Virus record (IMG/VR): IMGVR_UViG_3300025483_000042
Coordinates: 1-33,306 of that record
Strand: one strand, 5' to 3'
DNA from: a virus
DNA: 33,306 nucleotides
Of the stretch, positions 1-5,216 are shown piece by piece (positions within the stretch are counted from its first letter, which is position 1; each line of letters starts with the position of its first letter). The notes below the pieces were generated by a model. It had not been told where the DNA came from. It saw only the letters and a program-made list of their open reading frames with translations, and ran no database searches. The position numbers were made by a program, and so were the translations under genes.

Positions 1-350
1 CCGTGTGCTTCGTCCGGCCAGGGGTCGGAGGCCCCCCGATGCCCATATTCATCGCGTGAATGCGATTTTGGTTATCGATTCGTTGGAATGATAGTAGTGC
101 ATCATTTTGCTGTATGAGCTAGCACGGATGCATTCATTCGGTGAATGGTGGGGGTTGGCGTTGGTTGGTGCGTTACCAGGGCGCGGCATGGTTGGTGCTG
201 ATGATTGGTGCTGGTTGTTGGTTCTTGTTCTTACAACTAATAGTTATAAGGGCGTCACCAGGTGGTGCCCTGGCTGCTGCCTGGTGTTCCTATATATAGT
301 TAATGTCTATATAGTGTGTTCCTGTACTCACTTATATAGGACTTATATCA
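1..350. other. Leader region without a convincing gene
   Basis: No convincing gene is visible in the first 350 bases. Two similar 15-bp inverted repeats lie at 47-61 (ATTCATCGCGTGAAT) and 132-146 (ATTCATTCGGTGAAT). Between 150 and 230 the plus strand is G/T-rich with repeated TTGGTG words. A strong stem-loop occupies 250-270 (GGGC...GCCC, 9 paired positions including two wobbles, 3-nt loop); it has no T tract, so it is not an obvious intrinsic terminator. A TATAAG box at 245-250 could be a -10 element, but the matching -35 is poor. The AT-rich stretch 286-350, with several TATATAG words, directly precedes the small ORF at 351 and is the likeliest place for a promoter or leader of the left operon. 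This is inference. Confidence 0.4.
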
Positions 351-515
351 ATGCTTATTTACTTACTTTTGCTTGCTTTCGTTGGTTACCTGGTTGGCTT
401 TGCTTGCTATGCCATGGGCGGACGTGAGCCCTTCTTGGCGTTCCTTCCCTGGTTCGGGATGGGCGTCAACCTTTCTTTAGGCGGACTCGTCGCCTTTATC
501 GCTACAGGAGCATAA
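351..515 (+). CDS. Small two-helix membrane protein (54 aa)
   Basis: This 54-codon ORF begins at ATG 351 and ends with TAA at 513-515, just before the next gene's ATG at 520. The product is very hydrophobic. Residues 2-21 (LIYLLLLAFVGYLVGFACYA) form one likely transmembrane helix. A short GGRE turn follows, and a second segment at about residues 28-52 (ending GGLVAFIATG) looks like another helix. The upstream Shine-Dalgarno is weak (AGGA about 10 bases before ATG). The close spacing to the next gene and a clean hydrophobic hairpin argue for a real gene, the first of the left plus-strand operon. Function is unknown; a host-membrane-directed early protein or a holin-like protein are possibilities only. 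Confidence 0.5.
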   Translation: MLIYLLLLAFVGYLVGFACYAMGGREPFLAFLPWFGMGVNLSLGGLVAFIATGA

Positions 516-519
516 GCCC

Positions 520-825
520 ATGACAATTAAATATATGAACAAACTAACAAACCGATTTGCTGCCGAGGTCGACGCTTTACGTTCGCGCCTAGAGGAGCAC
601 GGCGAGGATATGCAAAGAATCGACGACGACGGCGACCTGGCATTTGACGCCGGGTACGCAATCCTTGATGCGTCCGCGTTATTAGAACAAGCGTTCGATC
701 TACTAGAGGAAGCAAATAACGACCTTACGGATGCACTAGTTAACGCCACTGAAGAAAGCGTTTATAGGGTCGACCATAGCGGACCGCGAACATTCATCAC
801 CTTAATAAGAGGGAACCAATCATGA
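520..825 (+). CDS. Hypothetical acidic helical protein (101 aa)
   Basis: Encodes a 101-residue, acidic, mostly helical protein. Residues 8-75 are rich in Leu, Ala and Glu with heptad-like spacing (for example ALRSRLEEHGEDMQRI, then LDASALLEQAFDLLEEANNDL), suggesting a coiled coil or helical hairpin and probable oligomerisation. The start at ATG 520 has a good Shine-Dalgarno (CAGGAG at 505-510); Met6 is an alternative. The stop overlaps the ATG of the downstream Gp88-like gene as ATGA (822-825), so the two are translationally coupled. I recognise no family. It may be a partner of the downstream cysteine-rich protein, judging only by the coupling. Confidence 0.7.
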   Translation: MTIKYMNKLTNRFAAEVDALRSRLEEHGEDMQRIDDDGDLAFDAGYAILDASALLEQAFDLLEEANNDLTDALVNATEESVYRVDHSGPRTFITLIRGNQS

Positions 826-1715
826 ACCGCAAACAATTAGAACCAATAGTTACAGCACTCCGCGACCATCCCGATCAGCCAGGCGCCGTTGGTGCTGTTA
901 TATGGGAAGCGCTAAACGATAAGACAGTGAAGGCCGGTTGGTGTCTTAATATGATTAAACTGGCGTTATTGTGCGACCAATTGGAAGCCGGTAAAGCGGA
1001 GCCATCTTTTACAGTCATCGCGGAAGGTAATAGCAAGCTTCCTTTCCTTTCCTTTTCTGCCATGCCTGGTTTCGGGTTTTGCCCTGGTTCTGGCGATTGC
1101 CGCGACTGGTGCTATTCCTTTTCTGCCTGGCGCTATCCCGCGGCATTCTGTCGCCAGGCCCAAAATACTTTGCTTATGAGCTCCGATGTGGGACGCCTGG
1201 CAATAGCGGCAGAATTGGACGCGCAATTGAAGCGCCCTAAATATCGCGACCTTGAGCGGGTAGACTTTCGTTTATATGTTGATGGTGATTTCCGCGACGT
1301 TGAGGACGTGGGTTTTTGGATGGATGCGATACAGCACCGGCCAAAACTTGCGGCCTATGGCTACAGTAAAAGCTTTCATGAATTACTCGGCTTCGATGCG
1401 GCTACCAGGTACAGCGGCGACACTTGGCCGGATAACTACGTTTTAAACGTATCTAGCGGGCACCGGCACTCGCCGGAAGTGGTGCAAGCTGTCGAATCGC
1501 TACCCATTACCCGCGGGCGCTTTATCGCTGTCGCTATGCCTACCAGGGCGAAGCATTCAGACCATGGCGACCGGTCGCACCAGGTAGCACTCCGCCAGGC
1601 CTACGGAAAAAAGGCCTTTACTTGTCCTGGTGAATGCGGCACCTGTACGCCTACCGGGCACGCTTGCGGATCGGAGCGGTTCCAGGGCGTCGATATCATC
1701 ATTGCCGCACATTAA
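822..1715 (+). CDS. Gp88-like cysteine-rich phage protein
   Basis: A 297-residue protein that fits the pattern of the mycobacteriophage 'gene product 88' domain family, found in phages and plasmids, whose biochemical role is not established. The N-terminal half holds the hallmark SAMPGFGFCPGSGDC...CYS...N signature, with cysteines at 87, 93, 97 and 110. A central VDFRLYVDGDF segment (about 147-157) matches the family's R-x-x-x-x-GDF core, followed by a W and an AAYGYSKS segment. A second cluster near the C-terminus (C268, C272, C275, C282) could bind a metal or Fe-S cluster together with the first. The start overlaps the previous stop (ATGA). The gene is dense in CCWGG sites (about 12 in 0.9 kb by eye). 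Family assignment is by motif only; function is unknown. Confidence 0.6.
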   Translation: MNRKQLEPIVTALRDHPDQPGAVGAVIWEALNDKTVKAGWCLNMIKLALLCDQLEAGKAEPSFTVIAEGNSKLPFLSFSAMPGFGFCPGSGDCRDWCYSFSAWRYPAAFCRQAQNTLLMSSDVGRLAIAAELDAQLKRPKYRDLERVDFRLYVDGDFRDVEDVGFWMDAIQHRPKLAAYGYSKSFHELLGFDAATRYSGDTWPDNYVLNVSSGHRHSPEVVQAVESLPITRGRFIAVAMPTRAKHSDHGDRSHQVALRQAYGKKAFTCPGECGTCTPTGHACGSERFQGVDIIIAAH

Positions 1716-1740
1716 AACTATAGGGAGACACTAGCTATAA
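1716..1740 (+). promoter_or_regulatory. T7-like promoter candidate after the Gp88-like gene
   Basis: AACTATAGGGAGA at 1716-1728 is nearly identical to the -5 to +6 part of the T7 class III promoter (CACTATAGGGAGA). It sits in the gap directly after the stop of the Gp88-like gene (TAA 1713-1715). The upstream recognition half does not match T7, as expected for a diverged polymerase. The 16-mer CTATAGGGAGACACTA at 1718-1733 recurs with one mismatch at 15695-15710, and GGGAGACACTAGCTATAA (1723-1740) recurs with two mismatches at 13632-13649. It is a candidate start signal for the phage-encoded single-subunit RNA polymerase; not proven. Confidence 0.45.
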
Positions 1741-1871
1741 TGTACCTTTATCACGGAAAATATTTTAATACCATGGCGGAGCTAATGGCCGCTATTCGCT
1801 ACGATTTGCACCAGGCCGATATGCTCGCACCTGGTAGCGATACACTTAAACGGCGCGTTTCTAGCGCTTAG
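1740..1871 (+). CDS. Hypothetical 43-aa protein
   Basis: A short ORF from ATG 1740 to TAG 1869-1871 encoding MYLYHGKYFNTMAELMAAIR and onward, 43 residues, weakly amphipathic and basic. It begins 24 bases after the Gp88-like gene and is preceded by a GGGAG word 12 bases upstream that could act as a ribosome-binding site but also lies in the promoter-like element. An intrinsic terminator follows 17 bases after the stop, which makes it plausible as the last gene of the left operon. No family is recognised, and it may be non-coding. Confidence 0.4.
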   Translation: MYLYHGKYFNTMAELMAAIRYDLHQADMLAPGSDTLKRRVSSA

Positions 1872-1887
1872 CCTACGACCTAATAAG

Positions 1888-1910
1888 AGCGCCTCCGGGC
1901 GCTTTTTTTT
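1888..1910 (+). terminator. Rho-independent terminator of the left operon
   Basis: AGCGCC (1888-1893), loop TCCG, GGCGCT (1898-1903), followed by an uninterrupted T run to 1910. It ends rightward transcription from the Gp88-like operon before the repeat region and the convergent leftward replication operon. Confidence 0.9.
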
Positions 1911-2192
1911 GCCCTGGTGCATTTGTACCTGGTGCGCCTGTGCGTGCGCCTGGTGTCGATTTGTGCGCCCTGGCAAGCGTTTTGGCTATCCTGGCGCGTT
2001 TATTCCTTAGATTGTTTTGCTATTAAAACGGTCTAACGAATGAGCGCGGGCGTTACCTGGTGCGCGTGCGCCTGGTTGCCTGGTGTGTCACCTGGTGCGC
2101 GATTCCTGGCACCTGGTGCGCGCCCTGGTGCGCCCTGGTTGCGTCACCTGGTCGCCTGGTTGCGTCACCTGGTGCGCTTGCGCCTGGTTGCC
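1911..2192. repeat. Strand-biased CCTGG repeat cluster
   Basis: By eye there are 17 CCTGG words in about 280 bases, all in the same orientation on the plus strand and none as CCAGG. About 0.5 would be expected for CCWGG in random sequence of this length. Common extended forms are CCTGGTGCG and CCTGGTTGC, often preceded by GTCA or CG. Spacing is irregular (roughly 8-20 bases in the dense part, 2055-2190). The wider 1-2192 region is also enriched. No gene is convincing here: the plus-strand ORFs are low-complexity readings of the repeat. It could be an origin, a protein-binding array or a recombination hotspot. Confidence 0.75.
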
Positions 2193-2277
2193 GCGGTGCT
2201 ATCGGCTCGCATCGATTTTCGATTTTTCGATGATCGATCGACGACGCCGAGCGGCATTTTGCACCTCGTTACGCATC

Positions 2278-2337
2278 CATCTACACGGAAAGCATCTACA
2301 CGAAAAGTATCTACACAAAAATCGTCCACACTAAATT
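2278..2337. repeat. Four tandem 15-bp repeats
   Basis: Four consecutive 15-mers: CATCTACACGGAAAG (2278-2292), CATCTACACGAAAAG (2293-2307), TATCTACACAAAAAT (2308-2322) and the more diverged CGTCCACACTAAATT (2323-2337). The array ends about 20 bases beyond the stop of the HNH gene. The AT-rich flank, with ATCGAT/CGATCGATCG words at 2208-2240, resembles an iteron plus an AT-rich block, but no DnaA box matches well. Confidence 0.8.
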
Positions 2338-2358
2338 TTGAGCTTCTTTTTTAGCTTT

Positions 2359-2763
2359 TCAATCATCATCTCGACGTCGACGCCTTTCTTCAGCAGATTT
2401 GATGTTGTGGCACTTGTGACACAGCGATTGAAGATTAGAACTATCCAATCGTAGGCTGTCATCATCTTTTCTCTCAATGATGTGGTCAACGACATCAGCA
2501 GGGCGAAGCAAACCTCTACTGAGACAATCAACGCACAAAGGATTACGACTAATGTAAGAACGACGCATATTGCGCCAGTCTTTAGAACTGTACCAATTGT
2601 CTCTTTTACGATCTTCATCTGTGAAATTTCTCCTTCTGCCACGCTGACCCAGGAACGCACGAGCCTCTCGCACATGCCTCACGCACATGCCTCGGGCGGC
2701 TTTCTCTGGGACTAATTCTGGACAACCTGGGTAGCGACACGGTGTAGGAGCTGCGCTAGGCAT
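2359..2763 (-). CDS. HNH homing-type endonuclease
   Basis: A 134-residue protein with a C-terminal HNH nuclease domain. The key block is VVDHIIERKDD (about 90-100) followed by LDSSNLQSLCHKCHNIKSAEE, giving the D-H...N...H-x-x-K arrangement, with a zinc-type CVDC (about 77-80) and CHKC pair. The N-terminal part has further Cys and His residues (CRYPGCPEL...CVRHV), perhaps a second zinc knuckle. Its ATG overlaps the end of the C5 methyltransferase gene by 8 bases, and it is the last gene of the leftward operon. Phage HNH proteins are often packaging-associated next to terminase, or are mobile nicking enzymes; terminase is not visible here. Base-modifying neighbours suggest, but do not show, a restriction-like pairing. 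Confidence 0.85.
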   Translation of the reverse strand: MPSAAPTPCRYPGCPELVPEKAARGMCVRHVREARAFLGQRGRRRNFTDEDRKRDNWYSSKDWRNMRRSYISRNPLCVDCLSRGLLRPADVVDHIIERKDDDSLRLDSSNLQSLCHKCHNIKSAEERRRRRDDD

Positions 2764-3802
2764 AAGCTTTGTCCACCGTATCTATACGACTACCGATCCA
2801 CTGCATAACTGGAACGGCCATACTGTTTCCTAACGCCTTGTAGCGGTGACTGTCAGGACAGTCGATGACATCTTTTCCGCGCCAGGCTATCTTTGTGTAG
2901 TCATCAGTGAAGCCTTGGAGTCTTTCGCATTCGACGGGAGTTAAGCGTCTTACGGACAGACCGTGTCGTAAGTAGGTCTGCTGCTTCATCCCAGCATTGG
3001 CGGCAAGCGCACCCGAGTAAGGCATTTCCCGTACTTCATCACGACTATTTTGTGCGAACCCGACTAGGTCGGTTGCATCTTTGTAATCTCTAGCTTTAAC
3101 AGTCGAAGCGGTGCCGTCACACTCGTAATCGCCAAACCCACGCATCCTAGCGACTAGGATTGCTTCACATTCTACTCGCTCGTTTCCTGTGCGACTGAAC
3201 GGAGGGCCTGATACAACTGTTGGGGCAACTCTTTGCCCCTCCGATCGGCTCGGAGCAGTATCCCGGCGCAAGCTTTCGGACTCAAAAAGTACCGAGGCAG
3301 CACGTCGGTAGTCTCCACGGTATCCCACAAGGAACACACGGCGGCGTCTTTGGGCCACTCCGAAGAACTGAGCGTCCAGCACTCGGTAGGCGAACCCATA
3401 CCCGAGCTGAGCCAGCGCCCCGAGGAAGGAACCAAAGTCCCGTCCTCCGCTTGAGGACAATACGCCGGGGACGTTTTCCCAGACAAGCCAGCGCGCAGAC
3501 AGTCTGTCAGCAAGGCGTAGATATTCGAGGGCCAAGTTGCCACGGTCGTCTGAAAGTCCACCACGCAATCCTGCAATGCTGAAGGACTGGCAGGGTGTTC
3601 CCCCCACGAGAAGGTCAATTGATTCATATTGATCCTCCTCAATAGTTGTGAAGTCGCCGTGAATAGGCACATCTGGGTAATGGTGGTGTAAGACAGCACG
3701 AGGAAATTCGTCTATTTCAGACAAAAACGAAGGCTTCCAGCCCAGCGTATGCCAGGCCTGTGATGCGGCTTCTATGCCACTACAAACTGACCCGTACTTC
3801 AT
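2756..3802 (-). CDS. DNA (cytosine-5) methyltransferase, Dcm family
   Basis: A 348-residue C5-cytosine methyltransferase transferring a methyl group from S-adenosylmethionine. Visible conserved motifs in order: motif I GSVCSGIEAAS (4-14), motif IV GGTPCQSFS with the catalytic Cys (about 68-76), motif VI WENVPGVL (about 108-115), motif VIII QRRRRVFLVG (about 151-160), a variable target-recognition region (about 170-290), and motif X KALGNSMAVPV (about 323-333). The full set and normal length imply an active enzyme. Its ATG overlaps the stop of the upstream DUF3310 gene (ATGA), and its end overlaps the HNH gene. No cognate restriction enzyme is evident except possibly the HNH protein, so it looks like a solitary phage methylase that protects phage DNA from host restriction. 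Confidence 0.95.
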   Translation of the reverse strand: MKYGSVCSGIEAASQAWHTLGWKPSFLSEIDEFPRAVLHHHYPDVPIHGDFTTIEEDQYESIDLLVGGTPCQSFSIAGLRGGLSDDRGNLALEYLRLADRLSARWLVWENVPGVLSSSGGRDFGSFLGALAQLGYGFAYRVLDAQFFGVAQRRRRVFLVGYRGDYRRAASVLFESESLRRDTAPSRSEGQRVAPTVVSGPPFSRTGNERVECEAILVARMRGFGDYECDGTASTVKARDYKDATDLVGFAQNSRDEVREMPYSGALAANAGMKQQTYLRHGLSVRRLTPVECERLQGFTDDYTKIAWRGKDVIDCPDSHRYKALGNSMAVPVMQWIGSRIDTVDKAYA

Positions 3803-4134
3803 ACATCACTCGCGGAGCGTTGCAGTAAGTACTGTTCTAGATAGTGGCTAAACCACCTAATCTTCGAAGCGTCTTGGACGGGATCAGGATGCTTGTGCAT
3901 GATCCTCCAGTTGTACTTAGCAATGGTGCCACGCATGTATCCGATAAATTCCTCATGCGTTAGCTGCGCCTTGATGGCGTCTATACATTCCACACCGTTG
4001 TCTTGGGCGTAGTGCTTAGGTCGCTCTACTGCGTCAAACGTAGTTGTGTCCTTGCCTGTCATTGCCTTTCTGCTGGCAGCAGTCCACTCAGCGGCGGTTG
4101 CGTTATCTATGCTGTCTGTTTTTTTGGTGTACAT
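3799..4134 (-). CDS. DUF3310 protein (T7 gp1.7-like domain)
   Basis: A 111-residue protein whose residues 38-105 follow the DUF3310 pattern: DAVERPKHY, then GVECIDAIKAQLTHEEFIGY, then MRGTIAKYNWRIMHK, then DASKIRWFSHYLEQYL. In T7 the same domain occurs in gp1.7, described as a nucleotide kinase affecting dideoxythymidine sensitivity, so a role in nucleotide metabolism is plausible. The first 37 residues are polar and probably disordered. A good Shine-Dalgarno (GAGGAG) precedes ATG 4134. It lies after a 76-base gap from the exonuclease and is coupled to the methyltransferase by an ATGA overlap. Confidence 0.8.
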   Translation of the reverse strand: MYTKKTDSIDNATAAEWTAASRKAMTGKDTTTFDAVERPKHYAQDNGVECIDAIKAQLTHEEFIGYMRGTIAKYNWRIMHKHPDPVQDASKIRWFSHYLEQYLLQRSASDV

Positions 4135-4210
4135 GTTTACTCCTCACACATGCACCAGGATAAATACTGCGGTTCTATGGCAGTTCTTCATACTGGCAAC
4201 GCTGGTGTCA

Positions 4211-5020
4211 TTACTTGTTTAAAGGAAGGTTGATCTCGTCGTTTGGGTGCCACAGACGGACGTTTTGGTTGACCCAATCGTAGTCGTGGCAGCGCAGGAT
4301 ACGAGCCAGCCTGGCCTGACGAATGGCAGCAGACTCGGCAACATCGGGGTTCTTGTAGAAGCTTTTGTATGTCTCTAGAACCTCGAACCACAAGCGCTCT
4401 AAGAACACATCGTCGTCCTCGTTCTCATCGAGTGTCGGTAAGATAGCGGCCGCTTTCTTTTTACCGATACCAGGGCAGCCTTTGTAGCCATCGGCGCTAT
4501 CACCCATCAGCGTTTGATACATCCAGTTGTAGTTAGCCTGGTTGGTGCTGATGTTGTGGTGTTCGTTGTGATGGAAGTCATACAGTCGACCTGGGATGGT
4601 CTTCATGTCCTTGTCGCTACTGACCATCACGCTGTTGCTTGGGTTCCTGGTGTGCAGGATACCGAGCACATCGTCACCCTCGAGGTGATTGATCTCGATG
4701 TTGGCGTAGATAGTCTTGAGTTCACGCACAAGCTCCCAGTACATCCTCGGCTTAGGCTTTGGGTTCCTGTTCTGTTTGTACGTGCTGTCGACCTTCTTAC
4801 GGAAGTTGCTGCGGTCAGACGGTGAGAATACGAGTAGTACCTCACTGTCCTCGAACATCTCGTTGAGCTCCCTGATTTCATCGACCGCTACACCTACGAG
4901 ATTCTCAAGTGTGACGTCTCGTCGTGGTGTTTGATCGAACGGGTCAAGTTGATCCGCTATGGTTGCTGTCTGATACGCAATGATGTCAGCGTCAATCAAG
5001 ACGTGGAATGGCTCAGTCAT
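4211..5020 (-). CDS. 5'-3' exonuclease, T7 gp6 / FEN family
   Basis: A 269-residue flap/5'-exonuclease that in T7-like phages removes RNA primers and degrades host DNA for nucleotides. Metal-binding acidic motifs are visible: HVLIDADIIAYQ near the N-terminus, NHLEGDDVLGILH and VSSDKDMKTI in the middle, and MGDSADGYKGCPGIGKKKAA, the helix-hairpin-helix DNA-binding motif with an acidic metal site. I chose ATG 5020 (MTEPFHV) because AGGAGGT lies 4 bases upstream; a longer reading from 5044 lacks such a site. The start overlaps the stop of the RMF-like gene by 8 bases. Its position next to the polymerase matches the T7 gene 5-6 order. Confidence 0.9.
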   Translation of the reverse strand: MTEPFHVLIDADIIAYQTATIADQLDPFDQTPRRDVTLENLVGVAVDEIRELNEMFEDSEVLLVFSPSDRSNFRKKVDSTYKQNRNPKPKPRMYWELVRELKTIYANIEINHLEGDDVLGILHTRNPSNSVMVSSDKDMKTIPGRLYDFHHNEHHNISTNQANYNWMYQTLMGDSADGYKGCPGIGKKKAAAILPTLDENEDDDVFLERLWFEVLETYKSFYKNPDVAESAAIRQARLARILRCHDYDWVNQNVRLWHPNDEINLPLNK

Positions 5021-5207
5021 CGCTACCTCCTGTGAAGTGAGCAAAACCTATCGTCTCAATGTCAGCGTCGTGGTATCCGGCAAACCAAAACGATTTCTCT
5101 TTTAGGTCGCAGTCGCCGTATGGGCATGAGCTTTTAGGTTTCTTATCGAAGTAGGCTTGCTTACCAGCCTGATATATTTTTTGATCTTTTGAACTTATTC
5201 CCTGCAT
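5013..5207 (-). CDS. RMF-like small protein (ribosome modulation factor / CrpP type)
   Basis: A 64-residue protein. Residues 11-48 resemble ribosome modulation factor and related phage/plasmid proteins: an A-G-x-x-A-Y helix (IYQAGKQAYFDKKPKS), then CPYGD, then an aromatic FWFAGYHDA helix, matching RMF's A-G-x-x-G...CPY...W-x-x-G-W-x-x-A skeleton. RMF binds 16S rRNA at the mRNA exit region and drives 70S dimerisation in gammaproteobacteria. It sits between polymerase and exonuclease with a strong Shine-Dalgarno (GGGGGA). A translation-modulating role is inferred from the motif only; it may be a diverged nucleic-acid-binding fold with another use. Confidence 0.55.
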   Translation of the reverse strand: MQGISSKDQKIYQAGKQAYFDKKPKSSCPYGDCDLKEKSFWFAGYHDADIETIGFAHFTGGSDD

Positions 5208-5216
5208 GTTGTCCCC

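Noticed and set aside
250-270. Strong hairpin as terminator
   Set aside because: No T tract follows, so it was noted only as a stem-loop within the leader.
107-427. 106-codon plus-strand ORF in the leader
   Set aside because: It opens on a TTG without a ribosome site, reads through a G/T-rich repeat and overlaps the better mini-membrane ORF in another frame.
477-749. Minus-strand Ser-rich ORF
   Set aside because: Antisense shadow of the acidic helical gene at 520-825; composition typical of reverse reading.
2308-2337. DnaA boxes in the 15-bp repeats
   Set aside because: Best matches to TTWTNCACA have two or three mismatches.
1911-2337. CRISPR array
   Set aside because: Repeats are short, irregular or directly tandem, with no spacers of constant length and no cas genes.
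2040-2354. Two plus-strand ORFs over the repeat region
   Set aside because: They are translations of the CCTGG and 15-bp repeats (low-complexity VAWLRHLV and STRKASTRK), with no ribosome site.
2331-2675. 114-codon minus-strand ORF with hydrophobic segment
   Set aside because: Overlaps the HNH gene in another frame, and the HNH motifs make that frame the real one.
3172-3699. 175-codon minus-strand ORF in the methyltransferase region
   Set aside because: Same-strand alternate frame of the C5 methyltransferase, whose motifs are complete.
4137-4210. 15-codon ORF between exonuclease and DUF3310 genes
   Set aside because: Too short, without ribosome site or recognisable content.
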